A DNA stretch of 62,481 bases from Sphingopyxis sp. (lineage in GTDB: Bacteria; Pseudomonadota; Alphaproteobacteria; Sphingomonadales; Sphingomonadaceae): the NCBI RefSeq assembly GCF_016793825.1, contig NZ_JAEULM010000027.1, positions 1 through 62,481 of the forward strand, written 5' to 3'. The position numbers and the translations under genes are program-made. Of this stretch, positions 56,090 through 62,481 are shown in pieces; positions within the stretch are counted from its first letter, which is position 1; the number at the start of each line of letters is the position of its first letter. The notes under the pieces were generated by a model, which was given only the letters and a program-made list of their open reading frames with translations, searched no databases and was not told where the DNA came from.

Positions 56090-57085
56090 CTATTTTCCCG
56101 CTTTTCGGCGCGGCGCGGCGGAAATGCGCCAGATCGTGCGTGCCAGACCGGGAACGGCATCGATCAGGAGGGCGCCGACCATCGCGCGGCGCCCGCTTTT
56201 CATCGCCGCGATGACGCCATCGAGCGAGGCGCCGCGCACCCGGAGCTGGCTGTCGTTGGCGCGGAGTCGCTGGGTGACCACCCGCCGGAAAATCTCGGGT
56301 GGATAGGCATCGTCACGGATCACGGCGATGTCGGAGGCATCCGGCCAGGATGCGATCAGCCGCTCGACCGCCCAGTCGATCGCCTCGTCCGCCTCGGCGA
56401 GCCAGGCCGCAGAGCGCGCCGCGGCCTCTGCGTCGAGGACGGTCTGCGATTGAAGGCCGCGACGAAGGCGCGCGCGGTCGAACCGGCTGTCGCTGTTCGA
56501 AGGGTCATCGACGAAGGGTAGATCCTCATCGAGCGCGAGGCGTACCAGATCGGCGCGGCGCCAGTGGAGCAGCGGCCGAAGGATGACGCCGTTGGTCGCC
56601 CGAATCGCGGCGAGGCCGCCGACGCCGCTCGACCGATTGAGGCGCATCACGATCGTTTCGAGCTGATCGTCGGCGTGATGTGCGGTCAGGATATACGACA
56701 ATTCGTCGCTTTGGCGCCATTCCTCAAGAAGCCGGTATCGCTCGGCGCGCGCCGCCGCCTGTTGCGATCCGGTGATCGGCGTCGGCGGGCAAAGCGTCCG
56801 GTGCGGGATCATTTCGCGTCCGCAAAAGCCCGCGACCATTCGTGCCTCGTCGTCGGAACCACGGCGCAGGCCATGATCGACCGTTGCCGCGCGGACCTGC
56901 CCCGGCAGCAACGAAGCCATCAGCCACAGCAAGGCCATGCTGTCGGGACCGCCCGATACGGCGACGCCATAGTGAAGCCGGTGCCAGCCGGGCCCGGCGA
57001 GCGCGGCGAGGTCGCGCCCTAACCGCCCGACGGCGTCGGTATCAACAGCCTGCTTTTGCTTTTGCGGCGGCAGCATCGGTGCGGA
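56090..57085 (-). CDS. tilS: tRNA(Ile)-lysidine synthase
   Basis: Starts at about 57085 (57076 also possible), overlapping the end of cpoB. About 331 residues. The PP-loop SGGPDSMALLWLM, then HHADDQLETIVMRLNRSSG cut to HHADDQLET and RSSG, define TilS. It modifies the CAU anticodon of tRNA-Ile2 to lysidine. A shortened C-terminal region suggests the class without the full TilS-C domain. Confidence 0.93.
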   Translation of the reverse strand, partial: SAPMLPPQKQKQAVDTDAVGRLGRDLAALAGPGWHRLHYGVAVSGGPDSMALLWLMASLLPGQVRAATVDHGLRRGSDDEARMVAGFCGREMIPHRTLCPPTPITGSQQAAARAERYRLLEEWRQSDELSYILTAHHADDQLETIVMRLNRSSGVGGLAAIRATNGVILRPLLHWRRADLVRLALDEDLPFVDDPSNSDSRFDRARLRRGLQSQTVLDAEAAARSAAWLAEADEAIDWAVERLIASWPDASDIAVIRDDAYPPEIFRRVVTQRLRANDSQLRVRGASLDGVIAAMKSGRRAMVGALLIDAVPGLARTIWRISAAPRRKAGK

Positions 57086-57998
57086 CATCCTGCGGGGCCT
57101 TGTCCCCATAGACTTCTTCGAGTTCGCGGAAGGCCTTGCAAGCGTCGGCTTTGCGCCCGAGTTTGTCGAGCGCGACCCCCATGTACATCAGGCTATGCGG
57201 CGCTCGCGCGCCGCTCGGACGATCCTTGTAATTGTTGTAGAACGCAACCGCAGCAAGGCTGGGCTTGCCTTCGTCGAGATAGGCGCGGCCGAGCAGATTC
57301 TGCGCGAAGCTCGCCTGGCTGCTGGTAGGCCATTTGGTGACGACCTGCTTCAACTGGGCCTGAGCCTCGGGATAGAGCTTCGCTTCCCACAAGCGGTAGC
57401 CATAATCATAGGCGTCCTTGGTTTCGTTCCCCGACGAGGGGATTTCCACCTTCTTGACGAGCGCAAGGCGCGCCGCGTCGGGTTTGCCCGGGGCGGCGGC
57501 GGGTGCTGTCGGCTTCTTCGTCGGCGTCGCCGATGCCGTGGTCGGGGCAGGCGTCGGGGCAGGTTTGGGCGTGGTCGCGACAGGCAGGCTCGCGGGCGTC
57601 GCCACAGCATCGGGTCCGGCCGTCGGCGGCGCGAGGCGCTTTTCCATCTCGGCCTTGTAGGCAGTAAACTGCTTTTCGAGCTCGCGTAGCTGGAAAGCGT
57701 TCTGTTCGGTCTGGCCGGTCAGCGTCTGGAGCTGGGTTTCGAGTGCATCGACGCGCGCCGTCAGGTCGGCGACGGGTGTCGATGCCCGGGGCCCATCACC
57801 GGGCGTGCTGTCGGGTGCGATCTCGCCTTCGAAAAAAGCGGGTGCGCCGCCGGGGAAGACCTGCCGCTGAACGGCGCGCATTTCCTTTTCCAGACGATCC
57901 ACGCGCTTGGTGACCGCGGCATCCTGCGCCTGTGTCGCGGGAACCGTCATCGCGATGACGGTCGTCGCTGCGCCCAGAAACATCAGTCTTTTCATCAT
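57042..57998 (-). CDS. cpoB: Cell division coordinator CpoB (YbgF)
   Basis: ATG 57998 gives 318 residues: signal peptide (FLGAATTVIAMTVPATQAQ), a coiled coil (RVDRLEKEMRAVQRQV and later VDALETQLQTLTGQTEQ), a long Pro/Ala/Thr linker (about 155-205) and C-terminal TPR repeats (AYDYGYRLWEAKLYPEAQAQ). It works in the periplasm with the Tol-Pal system during constriction. Its end overlaps the tilS start by 44 bp. Confidence 0.92.
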   Translation of the reverse strand: MMKRLMFLGAATTVIAMTVPATQAQDAAVTKRVDRLEKEMRAVQRQVFPGGAPAFFEGEIAPDSTPGDGPRASTPVADLTARVDALETQLQTLTGQTEQNAFQLRELEKQFTAYKAEMEKRLAPPTAGPDAVATPASLPVATTPKPAPTPAPTTASATPTKKPTAPAAAPGKPDAARLALVKKVEIPSSGNETKDAYDYGYRLWEAKLYPEAQAQLKQVVTKWPTSSQASFAQNLLGRAYLDEGKPSLAAVAFYNNYKDRPSGARAPHSLMYMGVALDKLGRKADACKAFRELEEVYGDKAPQDVRTDAAAAKAKAGC

Positions 57999-58113
57999 GT
58001 GCCGATCGGCCCCCAGATTAACTATCATCCCGGTGCCCTCATAACGCCGCAAACGGCGGATGCGCAAATTCATTTCGGCGTATCGCCGCGTCCGGTCGTC
58101 GGGATGCGGGCGG

Positions 58114-58977
58114 TCAGCGCTCGGTTTTGGGCGCAGCGGGCGTTGTGGTCGGAGCGGTGCCCGCGCTGCCTTCGGCGCGCGCAATCAGGTCGGCGGGTTT
58201 CAATGAGACGCCTTTGACGAGCGTGTCGGCGGGGCCGATCGCGCCGACGTCGCGGCCGCCCACGGTGACCTTCAACGCCTGGGGAATGCTGGTGCGCAGC
58301 GTGAACTGTTCGATATAGGCGGGGGGGACCTGATAGGTTTCGCCCGGATCGAGCGTGCGCCAATTCTCGGTTTTTCCCTGGGCGTCGTCGAAGCCGATCC
58401 AGACTTCCGAAATGCCCGTCAGCACGACCGGCGCGTTGGCCGCGACGGCGCCTGCCGTGCCCGCGGAGCCCGTCTTGGTTGCCGGCGTCGCGGCCTCGGG
58501 CGCTTCCGATGCCTCGGCTGCCTGGTTCTGCGCGGCGATCAGCGCCTCGTCGGGCTCCACCGACAGGAAACGCCAGACGCCATAAGCGGACACCAGAACC
58601 AGCGCGACGATGACCAGCGTCCAGGTCAGGCGCGCGGTTGGCAGGCGTGCGGGGTCGGTGGGCTCGTACGCCTCATACGCCGGGCGCGCGCCATATTCGT
58701 CTTCTTCGAGTTCGCGGCGCACGGCCGCGCCGACTTCGACCTCGGGCAGGCCGACCGCGCGTGCATAAGCGCGGGCGAATCCGGTGACATAGGTGCGGCC
58801 CGGCAATCCGGAGAAGTCCGAATTCTCAATGGCTTCGAGGTGCCTTTGGGTAATGCGCGTGCGAGTCGCCACGTCGGCGAGCGACAGGCCTGCGGTTTCG
58901 CGCGCCAGGCGCAGCTTGTCGCCGGTGCGCGTAATCGCCAACTCACCCTGCATGGGGGTGGTCTCCTCATCTGCCAT
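58114..58977 (-). CDS. RodZ-like HTH/membrane protein
   Basis: ATG 58977 follows GGAGACAGTA; 287 residues. Residues about 17-80 form an Xre-type HTH (LRLARETAGLSLADVATRTRI), a single span lies near 128-148 (LTWTLVIVALVLVSAYGVW), and the periplasmic part ends in a DUF4115-like beta domain (WIGFDDAQGKTENWRTLDPG). It links MreB filaments to the wall machinery. It lies upstream of cpoB in the same direction, with a 115-bp gap. Confidence 0.85.
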   Translation of the reverse strand: MADEETTPMQGELAITRTGDKLRLARETAGLSLADVATRTRITQRHLEAIENSDFSGLPGRTYVTGFARAYARAVGLPEVEVGAAVRRELEEDEYGARPAYEAYEPTDPARLPTARLTWTLVIVALVLVSAYGVWRFLSVEPDEALIAAQNQAAEASEAPEAATPATKTGSAGTAGAVAANAPVVLTGISEVWIGFDDAQGKTENWRTLDPGETYQVPPAYIEQFTLRTSIPQALKVTVGGRDVGAIGPADTLVKGVSLKPADLIARAEGSAGTAPTTTPAAPKTER

Positions 58978-59164
58978 TACTGTCTCCGCATCGGTCTTTT
59001 GCAACCCGTATCGACCGCTTGGCGCCGTTCATCGCATTGACGACGCGCGAAAGTCAAATGAAGTTCGGTAAACGGCCGGCCGAAAAGAAGCGGATTCGGG
59101 ATTGTTGGAAAGCCTTCAGGCCCGGCGCGCTCCGCGGCGGCGGCGCGCCCCTGTTTCGCCGCCT

Positions 59165-59197
59165 CGTCATCCCGGACTTGATCCGGGATCCATGACG
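59165..59197. repeat. REP-like palindrome (CGTCATCCCGGA type)
   Basis: CGTCAT...ATGACG and CCCGGA...TCCGGG are nested inverted arms (59165-59197), a very common dispersed palindrome in alphaproteobacteria. Read as protein on the reverse strand it gives the familiar WIPDQVRDD. It lies in the gap between the rodZ-like gene and hslU. Confidence 0.75.
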
Positions 59198-59280
59198 GCA
59201 TGGGAGCCGTGGACCGCCGGCCAAGTCCGCGACGACTGGCAAGGGTATGGCAGGAAACCGCTAGAGCCGGGCGCTATGGG

Positions 59281-60582
59281 TCAGAGGATATATTTGCTGA
59301 GATCGGTGTCGCCGACCACATCCGCGAGCTGCTTGTCGACATAGGTGGCATCGATATCGAGCGTGGTGCCGCCGGCATCTTCGGCGGTGAAGCTGATCTC
59401 TTCGACCAGCCGCTCCATGATCGTTTGCAGACGACGTGCACCAATATTCTCTATCTTTTCATTTACTTCTGCCGCGAGCCGCGCGACACGCGCGATCGCG
59501 TCAGGCGTGAAACTCAATGTCACGCCCTCGGTTCCGAGCAGTGCGGCATATTGTTCGGGCAACCCCGCCTTGGTTTCGCTGAGGATGCGGACGAAATCCT
59601 CTTCGCTCAGCGCGCCGAGTTCGACACGGATCGGCAGGCGGCCCTGCAGTTCGGGGAGCAGGTCACTGGGTTTTGCGACGTGGAAGGCGCCCGATGCGAT
59701 AAAGAGGATATGATCGGTCTTCATCGGACCATATTTGGTTGCGACCGTCGTGCCTTCGATCAGCGGCAGCAGGTCGCGTTGCACGCCCTCGCGGCTCACC
59801 GAGCCGCCGCGCACGTCGCTGACCGCGATCTTGTCGATCTCGTCGAGGAAGACGATGCCATTGGCCTCGGCATCGGCGAGCGCGACGCGCGCGACGTCGT
59901 CCTGGTCGAGCCGCTTGTCCTGTTCCTCCTCGATCAACCGCGTCGCGGCTTCGATCACCTTGAGCTTGCGGCGTTTCTTTGGCGCACCGCCCATCGCCTT
60001 GCCGAGCATGTCGGACAGATTAATCATGCTCATCTGCCCCGGCTGGCCGGGCAGTTCGAATGGCATGCCCGGGGCGTCGGCGACTTCGACCTCGACTTCG
60101 CTATCGTCCAGATGACCCTCGCGGATCCGTTGGCGAAAGCTCTGGCGCGTTGCCTCGCTGGCGCCCTTGCCGGTGAGCGCGTCGAGCAGCCGTTCCATCG
60201 CGGCATCCTCGGCGGCGGCGCGCACCGCCTCGCGGCGGCGTTCCTTTTCAAGTCGCACCGCTTCCTCGACCAGGTCGCGCGCAATCTGTTCGACATCGCG
60301 GCCGACATAGCCGACCTCCGTGAACTTCGTGGCCTCGACCTTGATGAAGGGGGCGTCTGCGAGCTTGGCGAGGCGGCGCGAAATCTCCGTCTTGCCGCAC
60401 CCCGTCGGGCCGATCATCAGGATATTCTTGGGGCTGACCTCGTCGCGAAGGTCAGGCGAAAGCTGCTGGCGACGCCAGCGGTTACGGAGTGCAACGGCGA
60501 CGGCGCGCTTGGCGGCATTCTGGCCGATGATATGCGTGTCGAGCGCGGCGACGATCGCCTTGGGCGTGAGGTCCTTGTTCAT
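59281..60582 (-). CDS. hslU: ATP-dependent protease ATPase subunit HslU
   Basis: The protein has 433 residues. Walker [19 protein letters not shown], the I domain (about 110-240) and C-terminal tail ending DLSKYIL, which docks into HslV, are all present. It unfolds substrates for HslV. The start is 2 bp after the hslV stop. Confidence 0.97.
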   Translation of the reverse strand: MNKDLTPKAIVAALDTHIIGQNAAKRAVAVALRNRWRRQQLSPDLRDEVSPKNILMIGPTGCGKTEISRRLAKLADAPFIKVEATKFTEVGYVGRDVEQIARDLVEEAVRLEKERRREAVRAAAEDAAMERLLDALTGKGASEATRQSFRQRIREGHLDDSEVEVEVADAPGMPFELPGQPGQMSMINLSDMLGKAMGGAPKKRRKLKVIEAATRLIEEEQDKRLDQDDVARVALADAEANGIVFLDEIDKIAVSDVRGGSVSREGVQRDLLPLIEGTTVATKYGPMKTDHILFIASGAFHVAKPSDLLPELQGRLPIRVELGALSEEDFVRILSETKAGLPEQYAALLGTEGVTLSFTPDAIARVARLAAEVNEKIENIGARRLQTIMERLVEEISFTAEDAGGTTLDIDATYVDKQLADVVGDTDLSKYIL

Positions 60583-60584
60583 TC

Positions 60585-61151
60585 TTAGTTCCGGATTTCG
60601 ATGGTTTCTTGGGTGAACTGGTCGTTGGTGTAGACGCAGATGTCGGCCGCGACCTCCATCGCCTTGCGCGCCAGCACCTCGGGGTCCTTTTCATAGTCGG
60701 CGAGCGCGCGGGCGGCCGACAGGGCGAAGTTGCCGCCCGATCCGATCGCAGCGATCCCGCCCTTGGGTTCGAGCACATCGCCGTTGCCGGTGATGACCAG
60801 CGTCACCTCCTTGTCGGCAACGATCATCATCGCTTCCAGATTTCGCAGAAATTTGTCGGTGCGCCAGTCTTTGGCGAGTTCGACCGCGGCGCGAAGAAGC
60901 TGGCCATTGTGGCGTTCGAGCTTTGCCTCAAGGCGTTCGAACAGGGTGAAGGCGTCGGCGGTCGCGCCCGCGAAGCCACCGATGACGCTGCCGTCGTGAA
61001 GGCGGCGAACCTTCTTCGCATTAGGCTTCATCACCGTCTGGCCCATCGATACCTGGCCGTCGCCGATGATGACGACCTTGTCGGCGCTGCGGGCGGAAAG
61101 GATGGTGGTTCCGTGCCAGGGCGCGGCACTGTGCGCATGGGGATTGGTCAT
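60585..61151 (-). CDS. hslV: ATP-dependent protease subunit HslV
   Basis: ATG 61151 gives 188 residues. The proteasome-type core begins at [16 protein letters not shown], so T15 is the N-terminal nucleophile after a 14-residue propeptide is removed. [18 protein letters not shown] and [16 protein letters not shown] confirm the family. A sigma-32-like promoter ends 8 nt before the ATG, so the mRNA may be leaderless. Confidence 0.96.
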   Translation of the reverse strand: MTNPHAHSAAPWHGTTILSARSADKVVIIGDGQVSMGQTVMKPNAKKVRRLHDGSVIGGFAGATADAFTLFERLEAKLERHNGQLLRAAVELAKDWRTDKFLRNLEAMMIVADKEVTLVITGNGDVLEPKGGIAAIGSGGNFALSAARALADYEKDPEVLARKAMEVAADICVYTNDQFTQETIEIRN

Positions 61152-61159
61152 GCGGGGCG

Positions 61160-61188
61160 ATATGGGAGAGGGGTCCGTCGCCTGCAAG
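61160..61188 (-). promoter_or_regulatory. Sigma-32-like heat-shock promoter of hslVU
   Basis: On the reverse strand CTTGCAG (61188-61182) is followed after 15 bp by CCCATAT (61166-61160). This closely matches the heat-shock pattern CTTGAAA-N-CCCCATnT. It sits so near the hslV ATG that the transcript start falls at or within a few bases of it. Confidence 0.65.
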
Positions 61189-61195
61189 ACCACTC

Positions 61196-61260
61196 CGTCA
61201 TCCCGGCGACGGTCGGGATCTCACCTGTCAACTTCATGCGCCCACGAGATCCCAGCTCTC
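61196..61260. repeat. REP-like palindromic element upstream of hslV
   Basis: CGTCATCCCGGCGACGGTCGGGATCTC, cut to its arms CCCG/CGGG, is followed by a second arm pair GGGATCTC/GAGATCCC. It is a relative of the palindrome at 59165, lying between manA and hslV. Confidence 0.55.
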
Positions 61261-61280
61261 GTTGGGGCCAGGATATCGTG

Positions 61281-62087
61281 TCAGGCGGGCCAGGTGAGGA
61301 GCGCTCGGCCGCCTTCATCGATTGCGATCGTCGTGGGATCGGTCAGTAGCACCGCCTCGCCGAGCGCTACGATTTCCCCCGCGACGCGGCAACCGCTTGA
61401 GAGCGGGACGAAGGTCAGTTCGCCCGCCGCCTGTTCGAGCAGCGTCGGATCGATCGGCGCGGCGAGATGAGCGAGATGGAAATGCGGGCCGTTCATGAGC
61501 ATGCGGTTGGCGTGAGCATCCACCTCCGTATCGCGCTCGTCATGGACCGGGCCGGGGTTCGCGACCTTCAGCCCCGCATCAAGATGCAGTTCGCGCGGGC
61601 GGCCATAATCATAGAGGCGGTAGGTGCAGTCGACATTCTGCTGTACCTCGACGACGGTCAGGCCGGGACCGATCGCGTGGATCGTTCCTGCGCGGTTGCA
61701 GACGAAATCGCCGACTTTTGACTGGCGCCAGTCGATCATGTCGACGATCGAGCCATCGAGCGCGGCGTTGTGGAGTTCCTCCCGGCTGCTCCGGCGATTG
61801 AGTCCGATGCCGAGCTCGGCGCCCGGTTGGGCATCGAGGATCAGCCAGCATTCCTCTTTGCCGCGAGGGTAGCCGGCCGCTCGGGCGGCGGTATCGTCGG
61901 GATGGACCTGGATCGACAGCCGCTCGGACGTGAAGAGGAATTTGATCATGATCGGCGCGTCATCGCCGGCTGGATGGGAAAACCAGATTTCGCCGATGCG
62001 GCGGCCACCGAAATCCCCGAAATCCGAGGGGATATCAGTGCGGCCCCACGGTTTTTCGACGACGATCGTTTCGAGGCGGGTCAGCAT
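61281..62087 (-). CDS. manA: Class I mannose-6-phosphate isomerase
   Basis: The protein has 268 residues. Type I metal and substrate text: EKPWGRTDIP, QVHPDD, GKEECWLILDAQPGAELGIG cut to GKEECWLIL, AGTIHAIGPGLTVVEVQQNVDCTYRLYDYGR cut to GTIHAIG and TYRLYDYGR. It interconverts fructose-6-phosphate and mannose-6-phosphate for polysaccharide precursors. It follows wecC by 45 bp, so both likely serve surface glycan synthesis. Confidence 0.93.
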   Translation of the reverse strand: MLTRLETIVVEKPWGRTDIPSDFGDFGGRRIGEIWFSHPAGDDAPIMIKFLFTSERLSIQVHPDDTAARAAGYPRGKEECWLILDAQPGAELGIGLNRRSSREELHNAALDGSIVDMIDWRQSKVGDFVCNRAGTIHAIGPGLTVVEVQQNVDCTYRLYDYGRPRELHLDAGLKVANPGPVHDERDTEVDAHANRMLMNGPHFHLAHLAAPIDPTLLEQAAGELTFVPLSSGCRVAGEIVALGEAVLLTDPTTIAIDEGGRALLTWPA

Positions 62088-62132
62088 CGGCCCAAAATGC
62101 GGGCAGACCAGGGGAGCGTCAAGCAGAGAGCG

Positions 62133-62481
62133 TCAAGCCGCTCTGTGCAAACGATTGCCATTGCCGCCGTTCGGCTGGTCGAGCCACAATCCGCGCGTGT
62201 CATAGACGATCTTGTCGCCGCGCTCTTCGAGCGGGATCGACTTGAACAGGTCATGGTCGACAAGGACGATGAGCAGCTCGCAGGCGGCGAGCGCGCTGTC
62301 GAGGTCGATCAGTTGGGCGCCGGTTCCGGCAAATTCCATCGGCAGGCCGCGCGCATAGGGCTCCACGATCTGGATCTGCTTGCCGAAGCGGCGCGCGAGC
62401 GCGGCAGCGACCTCGACCGCGGGGCTTTCGCGGAAGTCGTCGATATTCGGCTTGAAGGCCAGCCCCAGGCAGGCGACGCGG
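62133..62481 (-). CDS. wecC: UDP-N-acetyl-D-mannosamine dehydrogenase, C-terminal part
   Basis: The visible 115 residues begin RVACLGLAFKPNIDDFRESP, the C-terminal UDP-binding domain of UDP-ManNAc/UDP-glucose dehydrogenases, and end at TGA 62133. The N-terminal NAD domain is outside the window, so WecC rather than Ugd or WbpA is a best guess, supported by GQPNGGNG-like tail and neighbouring manA. It oxidises UDP-ManNAc to the uronic acid. Confidence 0.75.
   Translation of the reverse strand, partial: RVACLGLAFKPNIDDFRESPAVEVAAALARRFGKQIQIVEPYARGLPMEFAGTGAQLIDLDSALAACELLIVLVDHDLFKSIPLEERGDKIVYDTRGLWLDQPNGGNGNRLHRAA

Overview
The window looks like a Sphingomonadaceae chromosome, most like Sphingopyxis or a close relative. 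It is GC-rich, with sphingomonad-style gene neighbourhoods: rodZ-like/cpoB/tilS/ftsH, wecC-manA-hslV-hslU, a five-step hut cluster, and a TonB receptor beside a sugar phosphorylase. The genus is inferred from gene content and was not searched.

Region 1, about 1-11,000, is accessory DNA. Three overlapping or closely spaced leftward genes include a ParA/MinD-like ATPase that lacks the P-loop lysine. They diverge from a large rightward gene (2533-5937) that I read as a divergent MobA/MobL (MobQ-type) relaxase. The 442-bp gap between them is rich in palindromes and is the best oriT candidate. To the right are a double-HTH/Dam methyltransferase fusion, two genes of unknown function, a second and much shorter MobQ-like protein, a small membrane protein and several long hairpins. 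No integrase, type IV secretion genes or replication gene are visible, so this is one end of a mobilizable or integrative element, or an integrated plasmid. Its left end is outside the window; its right end probably lies in 10,730-11,414.

Region 2, 11.4-22.6 kb, is catabolic: a CPA1 Na+/H+ antiporter, a translationally coupled SDR/enoyl-CoA hydratase/metallo-hydrolase operon behind a perfect palindrome, a second enoyl-CoA hydratase, and a sulfatase locus. The locus has two exported sulfatases, a lipoprotein formylglycine-generating enzyme, a TetR regulator and a membrane-anchored DUF1330-like protein. A 271-bp MITE-like element lies between the TetR gene and a candidate operator.

Region 3, 22.6-30.4 kb, is a disaccharide-use locus: a LacI regulator, paired LacI-type operators, a glycoside phosphorylase (GH65) fused to beta-phosphoglucomutase, a TonB-dependent receptor and an MFS transporter. 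Together these would import an alpha-glucobiose, split it with phosphate and convert beta-glucose-1-phosphate to glucose-6-phosphate.

Region 4, 30.4-38.3 kb, is a complete histidine-degradation cluster (hutI-hutH-hutG-hutU-hutD leftward; hutF-hutC rightward) around a 16-bp HutC-type operator.

Region 5, 38.3-62.5 kb, is mostly core genome: acyl-CoA dehydrogenase, a hydrolase/flavin-reductase fusion, an mreB not followed by mreC, tRNA-Ser(GGA), tRNA-Thr(GGT), a Cdc48/VAT-like AAA ATPase, transporters, lipid enzymes, rpoZ, ftsH, tilS, cpoB, a rodZ-like gene, hslUV behind a sigma-32-like promoter, manA and the 3' end of wecC. A short palindrome related to GGGTCAGGACCC recurs at ends of convergent genes and as the tips of the MITE.
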